Shown one piece after another: positions 43,767 through 54,825 of a stretch of DNA of 64,000 nt. Each line of letters begins with the position of its first letter. The first letter of the stretch is position 1. Source of the DNA: Alisma plantago-aquatica (lineage: Eukaryota > Streptophyta > Magnoliopsida > Alismatales > Alismataceae). The stretch is taken from NCBI GenBank assembly GCA_963693085.1, contig OY856411.1, forward strand, positions 65,220,001 to 65,284,000. The letters are read 5' to 3'. The notes below the pieces were generated by a model. The model was not told the origin of the DNA and made no database searches. It saw only the letters and a program-made list of their open reading frames with translations. Both the position numbers and the translations under genes were made by a program.

Positions 43767-44476
43767 ATGTCTGGAGAACCCAAGGAGTAAACTACTGAAA
43801 GCCATGTTGCTGCACCAACAGAAGGTGAATGGGACCAGGTCAGGGAAGAACGACTGCCTGAGAATCCCCAAGATGATCCAACTATGATAAGGAATTCTTC
43901 TTTTGATATCACTTTGGGGCAAGTTAAGACAGAAATGATGCATATAATGGATTGGGTATTAGCAACACAACCCATATTACCAGCCCCCAATGATGAAGTT
44001 TTGGACTCCAACAGGATTCTTAATCAACATCATCATGTTGGAGCAATGAATAATGATGAAAGGAATAGGTTACAACCTAAAATCAGGGTTTTCTATGGGT
44101 GTAGTTAGCCTAGACATATCATAAAAGACTGTCCAGAAAAGGATAATGATGTAAGAATTAAGAAAAGGCCTATCTAAACTTGGGAACAGAGGCCTAGTAG
44201 TTCAAAAAGGGGAAGTTTTTGGTACCACCAATACAACCAGTGTCTAGTGCACCAGGGAAATGGCTACCCAGAAAGGGTAAAGGATCTGATGTTCCATCAG
44301 TTAGAAATCTTAGTTTGGCCTCTACATCGGTTATAAGACCGATAATGCCAAGGAATGCCTATAAGATGTGTTATAAGTGTAAGCAGTTTGGTCATATTAT
44401 ATCATCTTGTCCAAATAGGAAGGAGGGAATGACTCAACCGCCAAGGCAGAGTCAACAGGACTCTCAAAGGCAGTGA
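43767..44476 (+). pseudogene. Gypsy gag relic with zinc knuckle
   Basis: It starts MSGEPKE and soon hits a TAA. Readable pieces are an acidic N-terminus (EGEWDQVREERLPE), a decayed first knuckle (VFYGCS, stop, PRHIIKDC), a basic linker, and an intact CCHC zinc knuckle CYKCKQFGHIISSC near 44369-44410, followed by a Gln-rich tail. The central capsid region is largely missing. This is nucleocapsid of a Ty3/gypsy element. Confidence 0.75.
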
Positions 44477-45316
44477 TCTAGTAGTGGCATTCGAGGATGA
44501 AGACAGACGTCCCCAGCAGGTCCATCTGCAACAAGCAATAGAGCACGACACTGGAATTAAGCAATGACAAGATTCTATGAAAAGAATAAGCCTGAGGCAG
44601 TAAACAATCCACGAGTCCAAACATGTCAGATGAAATAATATCATTCTGATATGTCATTTTATGATTTCATGAGTTAAAATGAGAAAATAGTTGTTGTTGA
44701 GATTCCTTTGATTAGTCCGATGAGGACACAAGGAAGATGAGGACTTACATTTTGTTCAGTAATCTTTTAGATGCTTTATAATTGCTCTTATCTATGCAAA
44801 CCAAGATGAGATATAGACGTGATGCCTGAAGAAAATCCAGTCATGATAAATCTTGTGTTTGTGATAATACAAAAAGTAAGGAATATGATAGTATACAAAG
44901 TGCATACTACCTAATCTCAGTACTTGTATACCCTGGCCAGGTATTCAACTATCGAAGATAAGGTGAGTATGTAACTCTTAGATTGTTATCTTTTTTATTA
45001 CTCTCATCAAGTAGTCAATCTAAGACAATCTAGTGAGAATAATGAAATTGGAAATATGGTATGGATATTTGTATCACATCCTAAAAGCAAGAAAGAGGAA
45101 TCTGAGATGATCTCAAGTCAGTATGTGGGTATGAGGAAATAAAGAGTATAATCGTCATAAGATGAGAATGAGAACAAGGGAGGTGATCCTAGTTTAATAA
45201 AGTATGTGTGTATAGTAAAGATCTTTTCCATGATATGGACATGGAAAATGTGATAAAATCATGAAATATTCATGAATATGATTAAAAATAACAAAGAAAG
45301 GGATGATGATATGTAA
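44477..45316 (+). other. Decayed gypsy interior, no gene seen
   Basis: No frame or domain is readable. A palindrome ACCCTGGCCAGGT near 44931 matches the one in the 39153 region, which ties it to the same broad element group. It ends at the LTR start at 45317. Confidence 0.4.
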
Positions 45317-45644
45317 TGTGATGACCCAAAATTTTAGGATTTTGATACCCAATACAGTATTGGAGGTAAACCTAGAGTAAAATAGATATTAATGGACATG
45401 AGGTAGTATACAATCAAATTGAATAAATTAGGCTTGTGCTGATAATTTTGTAGGATGTTTGGTGTGTAGTTTAAGTCCAATATCTTTATATATGTACCAC
45501 TTTGGGGTACTTATGACTTCAAGTGTCAATGAGAGCATACATGAATCCATATGGTTGAACATTGATATGTGTATGCATCATGATCAATGTAATAGGATCA
45601 AACATGTTTCGTCAAGGTTTGGTAACTAATTGATCTATATTTAA

Positions 45645-45657
45645 GGTTGATAAACTT
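45645..45657. repeat. LINE target-site duplication (left)
   Basis: GGTTGATAAACTT, directly followed by the LINE's T-run, matches 51849-51861 exactly. This is a 13-bp duplication as expected for target-primed insertion. Confidence 0.95.
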
Positions 45658-45686
45658 TTTTTTTGGGTAAGTCAGAGGGTTTTTAT

Positions 45687-48600
45687 TCATCTCGCCCCTC
45701 TCGTGCAAGCAAAAATCTTAGAACCATTACAACTTATTGACTCATTTGCTGAAGGAAATTTGGTAGTACTACTACCATTACAGGACTCTAAGTTGATGAC
45801 ATCAACTAGACTACTAGGGGGTACCTTATAGACAAAGGAACCACCCTTGGTTTTTTTATGAAACTTCGCAAGACCATCAGCGGCCTTGTTCATCTCTCTG
45901 GGAATATTCCTACACTTCCACCTCTGTTTCCAACCAGCTTGAATGCCTGTTAGCCATAACGCCAACCTTGGATAATCCTCAACTCTTCCCTCCATAACTT
46001 CTTTTGCCCTTTTAGAGTCTGTCTCGAAACTGAGTTGTTTGCATGAGAGGTGTTGTCCTATCTCAACAGCCCAATGAATAGCTCTCACTTCTGCCTCAAG
46101 CACACTATTGACATGAATTTTCTTGCCCCAACCACTAATCCAGTTGCCCTTACAATCTCTACACACCACAACAATCGATGTTGGGGTAGTAGCATTTCTG
46201 AAAGTAGCGTCGGTATTTATTTTCCTCCAATTAAGCTCTGGTGGTTGCCAAAAGCCATCAATGGGCTGCATGATTCTACTTTCATTTACCTTTGGGGTGA
46301 AGGCTATGCTCGTCAGATTACACTCCTGTCTGATGAGATGAACTATATAATTGCTTGAATATCTAGTTCCTTCGAAAACCTGAACATTTCTGCCCTTCCA
46401 AATCTTCCAGCATCCCACCATAAACATAACGCTTAGGTTCTTCTCAGTCTTAATAAACTTCGTCATCCACGTCCATACATCAGTAGTGGAAAAGAAATCG
46501 CTCCATATTTGGCTCTCTAGGATTGCTTTCCATATATCCTGTGCTCTTGGACAGTCCCGCAAAGCATGAATAACAGTTTCCTCCTGGTTTTCACAGATGG
46601 GGCAAGTAGCAATAGTGGATAAGCACCGATCTACTCTCTTCTTGTTCGTTAAGATAGCATTATGGCCCACTAGCCAGAAGAAGAACATCACCTTCATAGA
46701 TACCTTCATTTCCCATATCATATTCCAGTTACCCTGGACCCGAATATCCTTGTTTTGTCTCAGAAGATGATAAGCGCTTTTGATAGTGAATTGACCAGTG
46801 TCTGAGTGGTTCCAGGCTAGTACATCACACTCCTCGGATTGTCTGGGGACATTAAGCTTGGTAATCCTCTTTGTGATATGTTGTGGTAGCCAATCGTTTA
46901 GAAACTCAATATCCCATTCCTTATCCAGGTTGACTAGGCTTGATACTTTCAGGTCTTTTAAATCTTCTGGTATGGGTCGAGAGACATGCTGTTGTAAGCA
47001 TCCTTCTACCTCACACCATCTATCCAGCCAGACATTGATGTCTCTTTCACTCACATGTATCCAAGTCGAGTTTTCAGTGATGAACTCCTTGCATTGAATT
47101 ACAGATCTCGCAAATCTGGAGGTGTTTATGCTCTTCCTTCCATCATGGCCGATGTACTTAGGTTTCAGACTTTCGCACCAGCTAGATTTCCTCTTCGTGG
47201 CAATTTCCCACGCATGCTTAGCAATAAGTGAGGTATTCAGTTCCTTCATGCTCCGTATGCCTAAACCGCCTTGTTCTTTACTATTGGTAACTTTGTTCCA
47301 TGCAACCAGGGAGAGCGGGTGACTCTTATGGTTGCCACCCCAAATGAATCTTCTGACTGTGCCGTCAATACTGTCACACATCTTAGTAGGAAGAAGAGCT
47401 GTCTGCATAACGTAGTTAGGGATCGCCGTAAGAGTAGACTTGGCGAGGCAGACCCTGCCAGCTAAGCTTAAACACCTTGCTGACCACGCAGCCATCGCTG
47501 CTTCGACTCTTCTCAAAGTGCTGCTGTAAGTCTCTTTGTTCACCTTTCCATGAATAAGCGGGACTCCGAGGTACTTCCCCATGTTGCTAGTGATCGTGAA
47601 ACCACTAATGCGACCAATTCTGAGCTGGGTACATGGCCTGACATTCATCGAGAAGAAGATAGAGGACTTCTTCACAGATATGGCCTGCCTAGAAACATGA
47701 CTGAACTCTCTAAAACAACTCAGGATTGTCCTCATTTCTTTCACATCAGCCTTGGCAAACAGAACCATGTCATCAGCAAAGCAAAGATGGGAGATTTTAG
47801 GACCTGCTCTATAGAGTTGGATAGGGGTCCGTTTCTTCTCGGATACCAGCCTCTCAATAGACTGACTCAGAAATTCTAAGCATAGAACAAATAGATAGGG
47901 TGATAGAGGGTCTCCCTGCCTCAGTCCCCTAGTAGCCCTGAATGTTCCAGTTTCCTTCCCATTCCATATGATGGAACTGTCCCCAGTCGAGATAGAGTTC
48001 ATAATATAGTTGCAGATGGTTACATGTATTCCAATTTTCTCGAGGGTATCCCGTATGAACGGCCAAGTCATCTTTTCATAGGCTTTGGACAAATCTATCT
48101 TGATTGCCATCGTCTTCTTCCTCAAACTCCTTCTTCTCATAATGTGGATAATCTCCTGAGTTACAGTAATATTGTCCGAGATTTTTCTACCAGGAACAAA
48201 AGCACTTTGCATTGGGGATATCCAATGCGGGAGGTAGGATTTAATCCTCTCCACAATGATCTTCGAAGAGATCTTAAGACTAAGATTATTAAGAGAGATA
48301 GGGCGGAAGTGTTCACATTGTTCAGGTTTAGGAATCTTCGGTATCAGCACTATACTGGATTTACAGATGCTCCCATTTAACATTCCTCCCTGAAGAGCCT
48401 CGTTTACAGTAAACAAGAGGGATTGTTTGACAGTGTGCCAATTCTTCTTTATGAAGCTACCATCTGCACCGTCTGGGCCAGGCGCCTTGTGCGGGTTAAT
48501 CTTTGATAAAATGTTGTGAAGCTCTTCAAGTGTGACCTTAGCGCACAACTCTTGTTTCTCAACCTCAGACAAAACTTTAAACTCTCCTGGGTACTCCTTT

Positions 48601-49805
48601 ATGTCCTTCACGTGGATGGTGACTGGTTCTGTAAAAAGGTTCTTGAAGTAATTAAAGATTAGTTGCCTGATATCCTCCTCATTGCTAGTCCAGTCTCCTT
48701 CAGTATTTCTTAGCATAGTTATTGTGTTGTGTCGCCTTCTCATCTTGACATATGCATTGTAGAACTTTGTATTCAGGTCTCCCTCAGTTAACCAGTTGAT
48801 GTGGCTTTTTTGCCTAAGATCCGCTTCCTCCTGCTGCAGGATCTTACCGTATTGGGTCTCCATGTTGATGATCATCTTAGATGTGATATCATCATAATTA
48901 TCTGCCAGAGATTTCTGTAAGAGATCAATGTTCCTTAGTACTCTCTTCTTCTCCTGCATAGGGCGCTTCCGACTCTCCACAGCCCAGCTATTAATAACTT
49001 CATGTGATTGTTCAAGGGCATCATTGAAGTTGAGGCTCGGGTTCCAGTTTTCCTTGATCATATTTTGGAAATCTTCTGAAAGAGACCAAGACTCCCTTAT
49101 GAAGAATCTTTTCTTAGCACTGGCTCGTCTCGTATCACCAATCGCAATAGGACAATGATCAGAATACACCTTCGGAAGGTGTTCCACTGTGAAGCTAGGG
49201 TAAGCATTGATAAAATCATTGTTTGCCACTGCTCTATCGAGTCTTTCATGCAGTCTGCCATGGATGTATGTAAACCTTTGTCTGTTGAAGCCGAGATCAG
49301 TCAACCCCGCTTCCATCAGAGTGTTGTTAAAAGTAGCAGCTTCATTAAAGTTGTAGTGTATACTCCCAGATTTTTCCTCAGGCAGCAAGGTCGTATTAAA
49401 ATCGCCAATCGCAATCCATGGGAGAGTGAACTTCTTACCCATAGTGACCAAATGTTTCCATAACAACTTCCGAACAGAAATATGAGGATGTGCGTAAACG
49501 AACGTGATCAGAACATTGTTGTTAACTTTACACGTGACAAATTGGCGATGACAGTTAATGATCTGAACATTACAATCACCCTCTTTCCAGCACACCCAGA
49601 TACCCCCCGAGAAGCCCCTCGCTTCACACCGGAAGGACCTGTTAAAGCCAAGCATCTTAATGGTATTCTCCGCCTTATTTCCGCTGATACGGGGTTCAAG
49701 AATTCCCACGATTTGAGTTTTCTTCTGTAAAATCATATCTTTGAGGACACGGCATGTATCATGATTGCCGATTCCTCTAGTATTCCATACAATTGTGTTT
49801 AACAT
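45687..49805 (-). CDS. LINE ORF2: endonuclease-reverse transcriptase-RNase H
   Basis: The frame is open for 1396 codons from 49877. I prefer Met25 (49805, MLNTIVWNTRG), which begins the endonuclease domain and lies just after the ORF1 stop at 49843. Numbering from 49877: the APE-type endonuclease spans about 25-250 with N32, E61 (ILEPR), D159/N161 (GDFN) and D240/H241 (SDH). Reverse transcriptase spans about 500-765 with D595 (KIDLSKAYE) and FADD (700-703). A zf-RVT segment follows, with paired cysteines (CPICENQEET...ALRDCP). The RNase H domain is near the C-terminus (INTDATF, LEAEVRAI, FETDSKRA, NKAADGLAKF). All catalytic residues are present and there is no stop or frameshift, so the protein may be active. 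Confidence 0.95.
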   Translation of the reverse strand: MLNTIVWNTRGIGNHDTCRVLKDMILQKKTQIVGILEPRISGNKAENTIKMLGFNRSFRCEARGFSGGIWVCWKEGDCNVQIINCHRQFVTCKVNNNVLITFVYAHPHISVRKLLWKHLVTMGKKFTLPWIAIGDFNTTLLPEEKSGSIHYNFNEAATFNNTLMEAGLTDLGFNRQRFTYIHGRLHERLDRAVANNDFINAYPSFTVEHLPKVYSDHCPIAIGDTRRASAKKRFFIRESWSLSEDFQNMIKENWNPSLNFNDALEQSHEVINSWAVESRKRPMQEKKRVLRNIDLLQKSLADNYDDITSKMIINMETQYGKILQQEEADLRQKSHINWLTEGDLNTKFYNAYVKMRRRHNTITMLRNTEGDWTSNEEDIRQLIFNYFKNLFTEPVTIHVKDIKEYPGEFKVLSEVEKQELCAKVTLEELHNILSKINPHKAPGPDGADGSFIKKNWHTVKQSLLFTVNEALQGGMLNGSICKSSIVLIPKIPKPEQCEHFRPISLNNLSLKISSKIIVERIKSYLPHWISPMQSAFVPGRKISDNITVTQEIIHIMRRRSLRKKTMAIKIDLSKAYEKMTWPFIRDTLEKIGIHVTICNYIMNSISTGDSSIIWNGKETGTFRATRGLRQGDPLSPYLFVLCLEFLSQSIERLVSEKKRTPIQLYRAGPKISHLCFADDMVLFAKADVKEMRTILSCFREFSHVSRQAISVKKSSIFFSMNVRPCTQLRIGRISGFTITSNMGKYLGVPLIHGKVNKETYSSTLRRVEAAMAAWSARCLSLAGRVCLAKSTLTAIPNYVMQTALLPTKMCDSIDGTVRRFIWGGNHKSHPLSLVAWNKVTNSKEQGGLGIRSMKELNTSLIAKHAWEIATKRKSSWCESLKPKYIGHDGRKSINTSRFARSVIQCKEFITENSTWIHVSERDINVWLDRWCEVEGCLQQHVSRPIPEDLKDLKVSSLVNLDKEWDIEFLNDWLPQHITKRITKLNVPRQSEECDVLAWNHSDTGQFTIKSAYHLLRQNKDIRVQGNWNMIWEMKVSMKVMFFFWLVGHNAILTNKKRVDRCLSTIATCPICENQEETVIHALRDCPRAQDIWKAILESQIWSDFFSTTDVWTWMTKFIKTEKNLSVMFMVGCWKIWKGRNVQVFEGTRYSSNYIVHLIRQECNLTSIAFTPKVNESRIMQPIDGFWQPPELNWRKINTDATFRNATTPTSIVVVCRDCKGNWISGWGKKIHVNSVLEAEVRAIHWAVEIGQHLSCKQLSFETDSKRAKEVMEGRVEDYPRLALWLTGIQAGWKQRWKCRNIPREMNKAADGLAKFHKKTKGGSFVYKVPPSSLVDVINLESCNGSSTTKFPSANESISCNGSKIFACTRGAR

Positions 49806-49842
49806 TAACAACTGAAGAGGTTGGATGTAACAGCAGAACCGT

Positions 49843-51837
49843 CTAAACATCCATCTCTGTCTCATCCTTCTCTTCATTTATCTCGGTAGCACCCTCGTCC
49901 ACCTCCTTCTGTAAGCGTGCACTCTTCTGCCTGTGCTCATACGGAGGTTTTGTTCTAGCTGCCTTCATCTTCGCCCCCGATCCTTTCATTTTCCTCCCTG
50001 GTGGTAGCCGAGCGGCTGTGGAGTTGGAGTCCACTTCTTTCAGCGGAATTCGTTCCTCCATCTCTTCCCCCTCCTTATTCTCCATGCTTACTTCTGTGCT
50101 CCTCTCGTTGCCTCTCTCCTTTCCATTACTAGTACTGTCTTTTGTAGTCTGCATTGTTGTTTCTGTGCTTGTAACTTTTTCTAGAGTTGCGTCTTCAGTC
50201 TCAAGATCAATGACGTCGTCCACCTCCGGGCTGACTGCCACATGAACCTCATCACTTGTATTTTCTTTATTCTGATTCTTGTTGATCTCCTTCAATACTT
50301 CTCTTTTTTCATCCGCCGTCTCTATAGTTTTCTTCTTCCATATCTTTGGGGGGGGTTGTACCTGATGTGTTCACCCTTTCCTTTGCTTCACTCTGTCTCC
50401 TTGCACTGTTGTCATTGCTTTGATCCTCCTCTTGCTCTTGATCATCAACTAGATTAGCAAATCTATTCTGAACGTTCACCTCAGTATTCCTTCCCGTGGT
50501 CTGCGTTTTAGGTTTAGCTTTGTAGGTAGTCCTCTTCTGTGTCTGCCATTTGTTAGATCTGCTTTCCTCCTTGTTGGTCGTAGGGCTTCCTCGCTCCTTA
50601 GAAGTATTCTCCATGTTATCATTCTGACTTCCAGTTTTCGGATTAGATTGGCACTTCGCCTCTCCATGTCCTATCTTTCCACAAAGATTACATGATTCAG
50701 GGAAAACTTCATATTCAACCTGGTAGATTTCATTGTTTATGGTGATGGTGTTAATCAGTGGTTTCGATGTATCCACCTCGATTGCCAATCTGGCAAACTT
50801 ACTCCTTGTCCTCGCCATCGTGTGATTGTCGACTTTAACCAGACTTCCCAATGCCAACCCTATGTAGTCGAATAGAGTTGATACATACAGGTGAAGGGGG
50901 AGGTCAAGGATGCGAACCCACGTAATCAAATATCTGGGCAGTTCAATAGACGGGCAGAATGTAGGATCCCATTGCCACACTGCTAGGCAATTACCAAACA
51001 ATTTCCATGGCCCTCCAAACAGAGCCGTATCAAAATCTCTTCTGCAGGAGAACTGCACCACGTAGTGACCCAGATCTACCTCATAGATGTTGAATCTTCC
51101 TATGGGGTTCCATAAGGTTTTCAATCGATCTCTCATAGTCATATATCCTACATTAGATCCAATCAATTTAGCAACCACATTATACATCCACGGCTTGACG
51201 AGAATCTCCTCAGCATCTGGATTGATTTCTAGCACTGGTTGTCCAATCGGAGCCTTCAGGATCACATCTGACGTTGCAAGTCTAGGCTCGAACAGTTTGT
51301 CTAAGAATCAGTCTGCCTCGTCCGTCTTGCCATCTCCCATGGTGTAATCACCCATGTATGTTTCTTGGTTACCTCCGTTATCTAGCTTCTTTTCGTTTGC
51401 TCGGTCTTCTTTTGCTCCTGCCTGGTTGTTCCAGCTTCCGTTCTCCACCCTTCCCCCGTTGTTTCCACTTAACGGTGGGAACAGCGATTCATAATCTTTC
51501 TCGTGGTTGTTCCCTTCATCTGCCACTTCATTTCCTTGCTGTTTATCATGGCCACACATTCCCGCATAGTGAAACTCCAAACCCACATTCGGTATGGTGA
51601 CCTTGACCCCCTTCGTGCTGCTTGAGTTGCCGTCGATCTTGTTCTGTTTTTCCTGCCGTCTCTCCATCCCTTCGTCTGTAGTCTCATGTAACAGGTTATC
51701 CGATGGAGTCTCCTGTTCCTTCCGAGCAGTTCCTCCCTCACCCGCGCCTCCTCTCTTCGAGGTGCCGTCATCTTCTCCCCTTCGCCCCCCCGTTCGCCAG
51801 CGCCCCCAGAAACCCTAGTCGCCCCCGCGTTCGTCAT
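49843..51837 (-). pseudogene. LINE ORF1 (DUF4283-like with zinc knuckle), disabled
   Basis: ORF1 should encode the RNA-binding protein of the LINE particle. The middle part carries a DUF4283-type region (LWNPIGRFNIYEVDLGHYVV, FGGPWKLFGNCLAVWQWDP, SIELPRYLITWVRILDLPLHLY, GLALGSLVKVD) and one CCHC knuckle (CNLCGKIGHGEAKC). The C-terminal part is lysine/glutamate-rich. The reading is broken by an in-frame TGA at 51308-51310, a 1-nt shift in a C8 tract (G-run at 50347-50354 on the plus strand), and probably another shift in a G7 tract near 51791. The last part overlaps the longest ORF2 frame and ends 38 bases before Met25 of ORF2. Confidence 0.85.
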
Positions 51838-51848
51838 CACCCTAAATT

Positions 51849-51861
51849 GGTTGATAAACTT
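51849..51861. repeat. LINE target-site duplication (right)
   Basis: GGTTGATAAACTT, identical to 45645-45657. Confidence 0.95.
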
Positions 51862-54813
51862 AATTATGAGACTATTTGAGGAATTAAATTAAAATAAACA
51901 AATGTTGGATTCTTGGTCTCAAATTTGGTTGAATGCTAGACCACATTATGGATAACTAGTGCCTAAAATTTTGGTATATTTTGAACAAACCATTATATAG
52001 ATATTGAGGTTGGGAATCTTGGTATAATTAATAAGGTTTGAGTTATAGTTGAACTAAGTTTGATATCGTTAGATGTCAGACAGTCGTTCATGTACTGAGG
52101 CTGCTGGGCGACACCTTGAAGCCTGGGCTGTGTTGCCCTCATCTAAGCATTAATAGAAGAATCAAGAGCAGGGAGCTCGTCCCTAACATCTGATCACTCT
52201 GGAACAGAAAGAGGCTGACCTAGCCTTGCAATCTTGAACGGCCAGTACCACATATCGTGATCTATACGTGATTCAAGATGAAACATCAGCTCCGCCTTAT
52301 TAGGATCTATCTCCCAACCAGTATCACACTGGTTTAGGTTCCAAGACAAGACTAGGAGAACCCTCTTCTCCTCTACCCTCTCCACTATTGTCTACAGGTG
52401 ATGGGGTGATGGGAACATAGGGAAGAAGGGAGTCAGATATAATATCATGTCTCGACTAAGTTAGCCACCACATCCACAAACATCCTCAGCCACTTACTTG
52501 TCAGTGGTCTGATCTCCCTAGAGCTGGCGAGCTCCGCCATAAACTGATGGAAGGATGAGTTGGGGAACGACCCATTAGGCTGTCAACAACAATCTGGCAC
52601 CACCGATGAGTTCCATTGGAGTCCTTGGTTCTTCTTGACCTATTTTCAGAGGGGTTAGACACAAAAGTAGCAAAGCCCTAATTTTTCGTGAAGCTTTCAC
52701 CACCGCAGATCCAAAATGTATGTTAGCATGTCATTCCTAGTCAGTCAACACCTTTAGGATCGACCATCTTGGATCTACCCTCCTCCAGGAATCTTTTGGG
52801 CTCAACACGGCATGACAATAGCGAGTTTTTAGCTGCTACTTTCTCACCAACCTCTCTACGGCGACACCCAACCGGTGAACCCATGGCTTCACTGATCTCC
52901 ACCTCCCTGCCAGTGATGGAGTCTCTAGATGCGTTCATAGGGAGGAACCGAAGTATATTCCCCAAATCTGAGATTCGAGGAGGCCACTGGCCCTGCCTCT
53001 CATCGAAATCCCTATAGGTGATGGCACTGGTAGGATCCAGAGAACAGAGGCATCACAATGGCTTGAAGCATGAGTAGAGAGACCATCATGAACGAGGACT
53101 GATTGTTGTTGGGGTGATCTTGATGGAGGTGGATGCCACCTTGGCGAGCGATGGAGAGGGTAGAACCCTCTTTGGCCACCAAAGCCAAGACTCTACGAGG
53201 CTGCACTCACGTCGGAGAACAACGCAGGTGGTGCCTAAATGGAGAAAGGAGCCGACAGCTTGACACTCCAACTAGGGGAAGCCCAGTGAGGGCAGATTTG
53301 GAAAAGAGAATGGAGGTGCCAGACCAGTTAGCTAAAGTGGGTAATCAAGCCCTGAGCCACATACCCCCTCTAATGGCCAACATGGGCCAATCCCAGACTG
53401 CCACCCTGGGCGATGGACCCCACAGAGCGAGGTAAATATCTCAATTTAGGTACAGATCTTAGAAAATACATTAAAAATAGTTCCAATGTCCTATAAATCC
53501 TCCAAAACTACCCCTAGACTCATAAGAACATTAACTTTATTACTGGACTCAGACTAGACTTTTGAAGCATACCTACTGATGATTTATAATGTAGATGATA
53601 TACTCCATGTGTTTTGATTCATTTAAATGTTATAATTAGTACGTGATGAATATTAAATTTGAGAAGATCACAGTGGGACCCTAGTATCACTTAAAAGCTA
53701 GTTGTGGACCTCGATCTGACAATTATCCCAAAATGCTAGGTCTTTTCTCTTTAATGACTAAATGCATGCCTTAAACCTCATTTTAATTCTGGAAAATAGA
53801 TAAAACATTATAAAAATTTGAAATTTGGACCAGACCTCTAAAATGGCATCTTCGTCAGTAAAAAAATATGAAACACAAGTTTAGATCATTATGAACCTAG
53901 GTTTTGCCTAAACCCTAATTTTGGACCTAAAATACCTAGAATATGATGAACCATGTATTAATGACGATTAATTTTTATTAATCAGGTCATGGACAAAGTT
54001 ATAGATGATCTTGGATGTATAAAGATTCTCTGAACTTAAGTATGTGGTCGTATAAGTATAAGACTAGATTTCTTGGTTTCTTATGATATGTAATATCATG
54101 CATAATATTATTTGGATATTCATTGCTTGGTTGAACTATTATGAGTTATACTTTGCCAAAATCTAATATAACATAAAAGGATATGGATGGGTTGTAGCTA
54201 CTAGTGCACCTAGCCCGGTATGGATGTATGTTGCCTAACATGGATGTATGTTGCTTTGGCCCATGTTAGAAGTATGATGATATATGTTTTGCCTGTACTG
54301 GATGTAAGTCAAGTGCAGATAAGTGTAGTACAACCGCATCAAATAAATATAATAAAAAGGATGTTTACCTAATTTTCGGCTTAAAAAATGGTTTTTCTCT
54401 CTTTCTTCTTTCTTCAAGTATTTTTCTTTATGCAACCTTACTAGCATATCTTTTACCACGTACCAACTTTTGTTGATGTGTTTGTTTCACATATGTTTCA
54501 GGCTCAGAGATAGCATGGGAGAAAAAGAACAGGGTGTCAGCAAGTTGTTCAGGTTACCTATTTCTAGGATCCTGGTTAGCATACATATTTAGACTGTGTA
54601 ATTTTCTATTTTTTCAATATGTAAATGTAATCCAAGCTGTAATAATTCATGTTGTAAATATACATGTTATTGTTGAGAAATGTTATGGTTGTATGTTCAG
54701 TATGCGTATTATGCTTCCGCATCGCTGTCTAATACGATTATCTAACGTTTTCAGATTTTGTCTTCTCATCTCCATGGGGTTTTGAGAAGGTGAAAATCCG
54801 AGGATGTTACAGG

Positions 54814-54825
54814 TGGTATCAGAGC
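54814..54825 (+). other. Primer-binding site (Met-tRNA)
   Basis: Exact TGGTATCAGAGC two bases after the LTR end ...GATGTTACA. Confidence 0.85.

Larger units (their letters stand above)
45658..51848 (-). mobile_element. L1-type LINE with intact ORF2
   Basis: The element is 6.2 kb on the minus strand. A short A-tail (T-run on the plus strand at 45656-45664) and an AATAAA signal overlapping the ORF2 stop mark its 3' end. ORF1 (DUF4283/zinc-knuckle type) and ORF2 (endonuclease, reverse transcriptase, RNase H) follow the order of plant L1 elements. Only about 11 bases precede the first ATG of ORF1, so a 5' untranslated region is lacking and slight 5' truncation is likely. It sits inside a gypsy LTR. 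Confidence 0.95.
45317..54811 (+). repeat. Gypsy LTR split by a LINE
   Basis: It starts TGTGATGACCC at 45317 and ends GAGGATGTTACA at 54811, two bases before a Met-tRNA primer site. Removing the LINE and one copy of the target duplication (45658-51861) leaves an LTR of about 3.3 kb. The right part has a GC-rich block (about 52500-53440) similar in position to that of the 35152 LTR. That both ends belong to one LTR is inference from border sequences and the continuity across the LINE target site. No other gene is recognised in 51862-54811; the open frames there are short and resemble nothing I know. Confidence 0.5.

Noticed and set aside
46050..49730. Many plus-strand frames of 60-118 codons
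   Set aside because: They are shadows on the strand opposite the LINE ORF2, which has clear domains on the minus strand.
52194..53435. Open frames of 60-100 codons in the right part of the split LTR
   Set aside because: They overlap on both strands in GC-richer DNA, show no recognisable domain, and lie within what border sequences indicate is an LTR. A decayed host gene cannot be excluded but is not supported.
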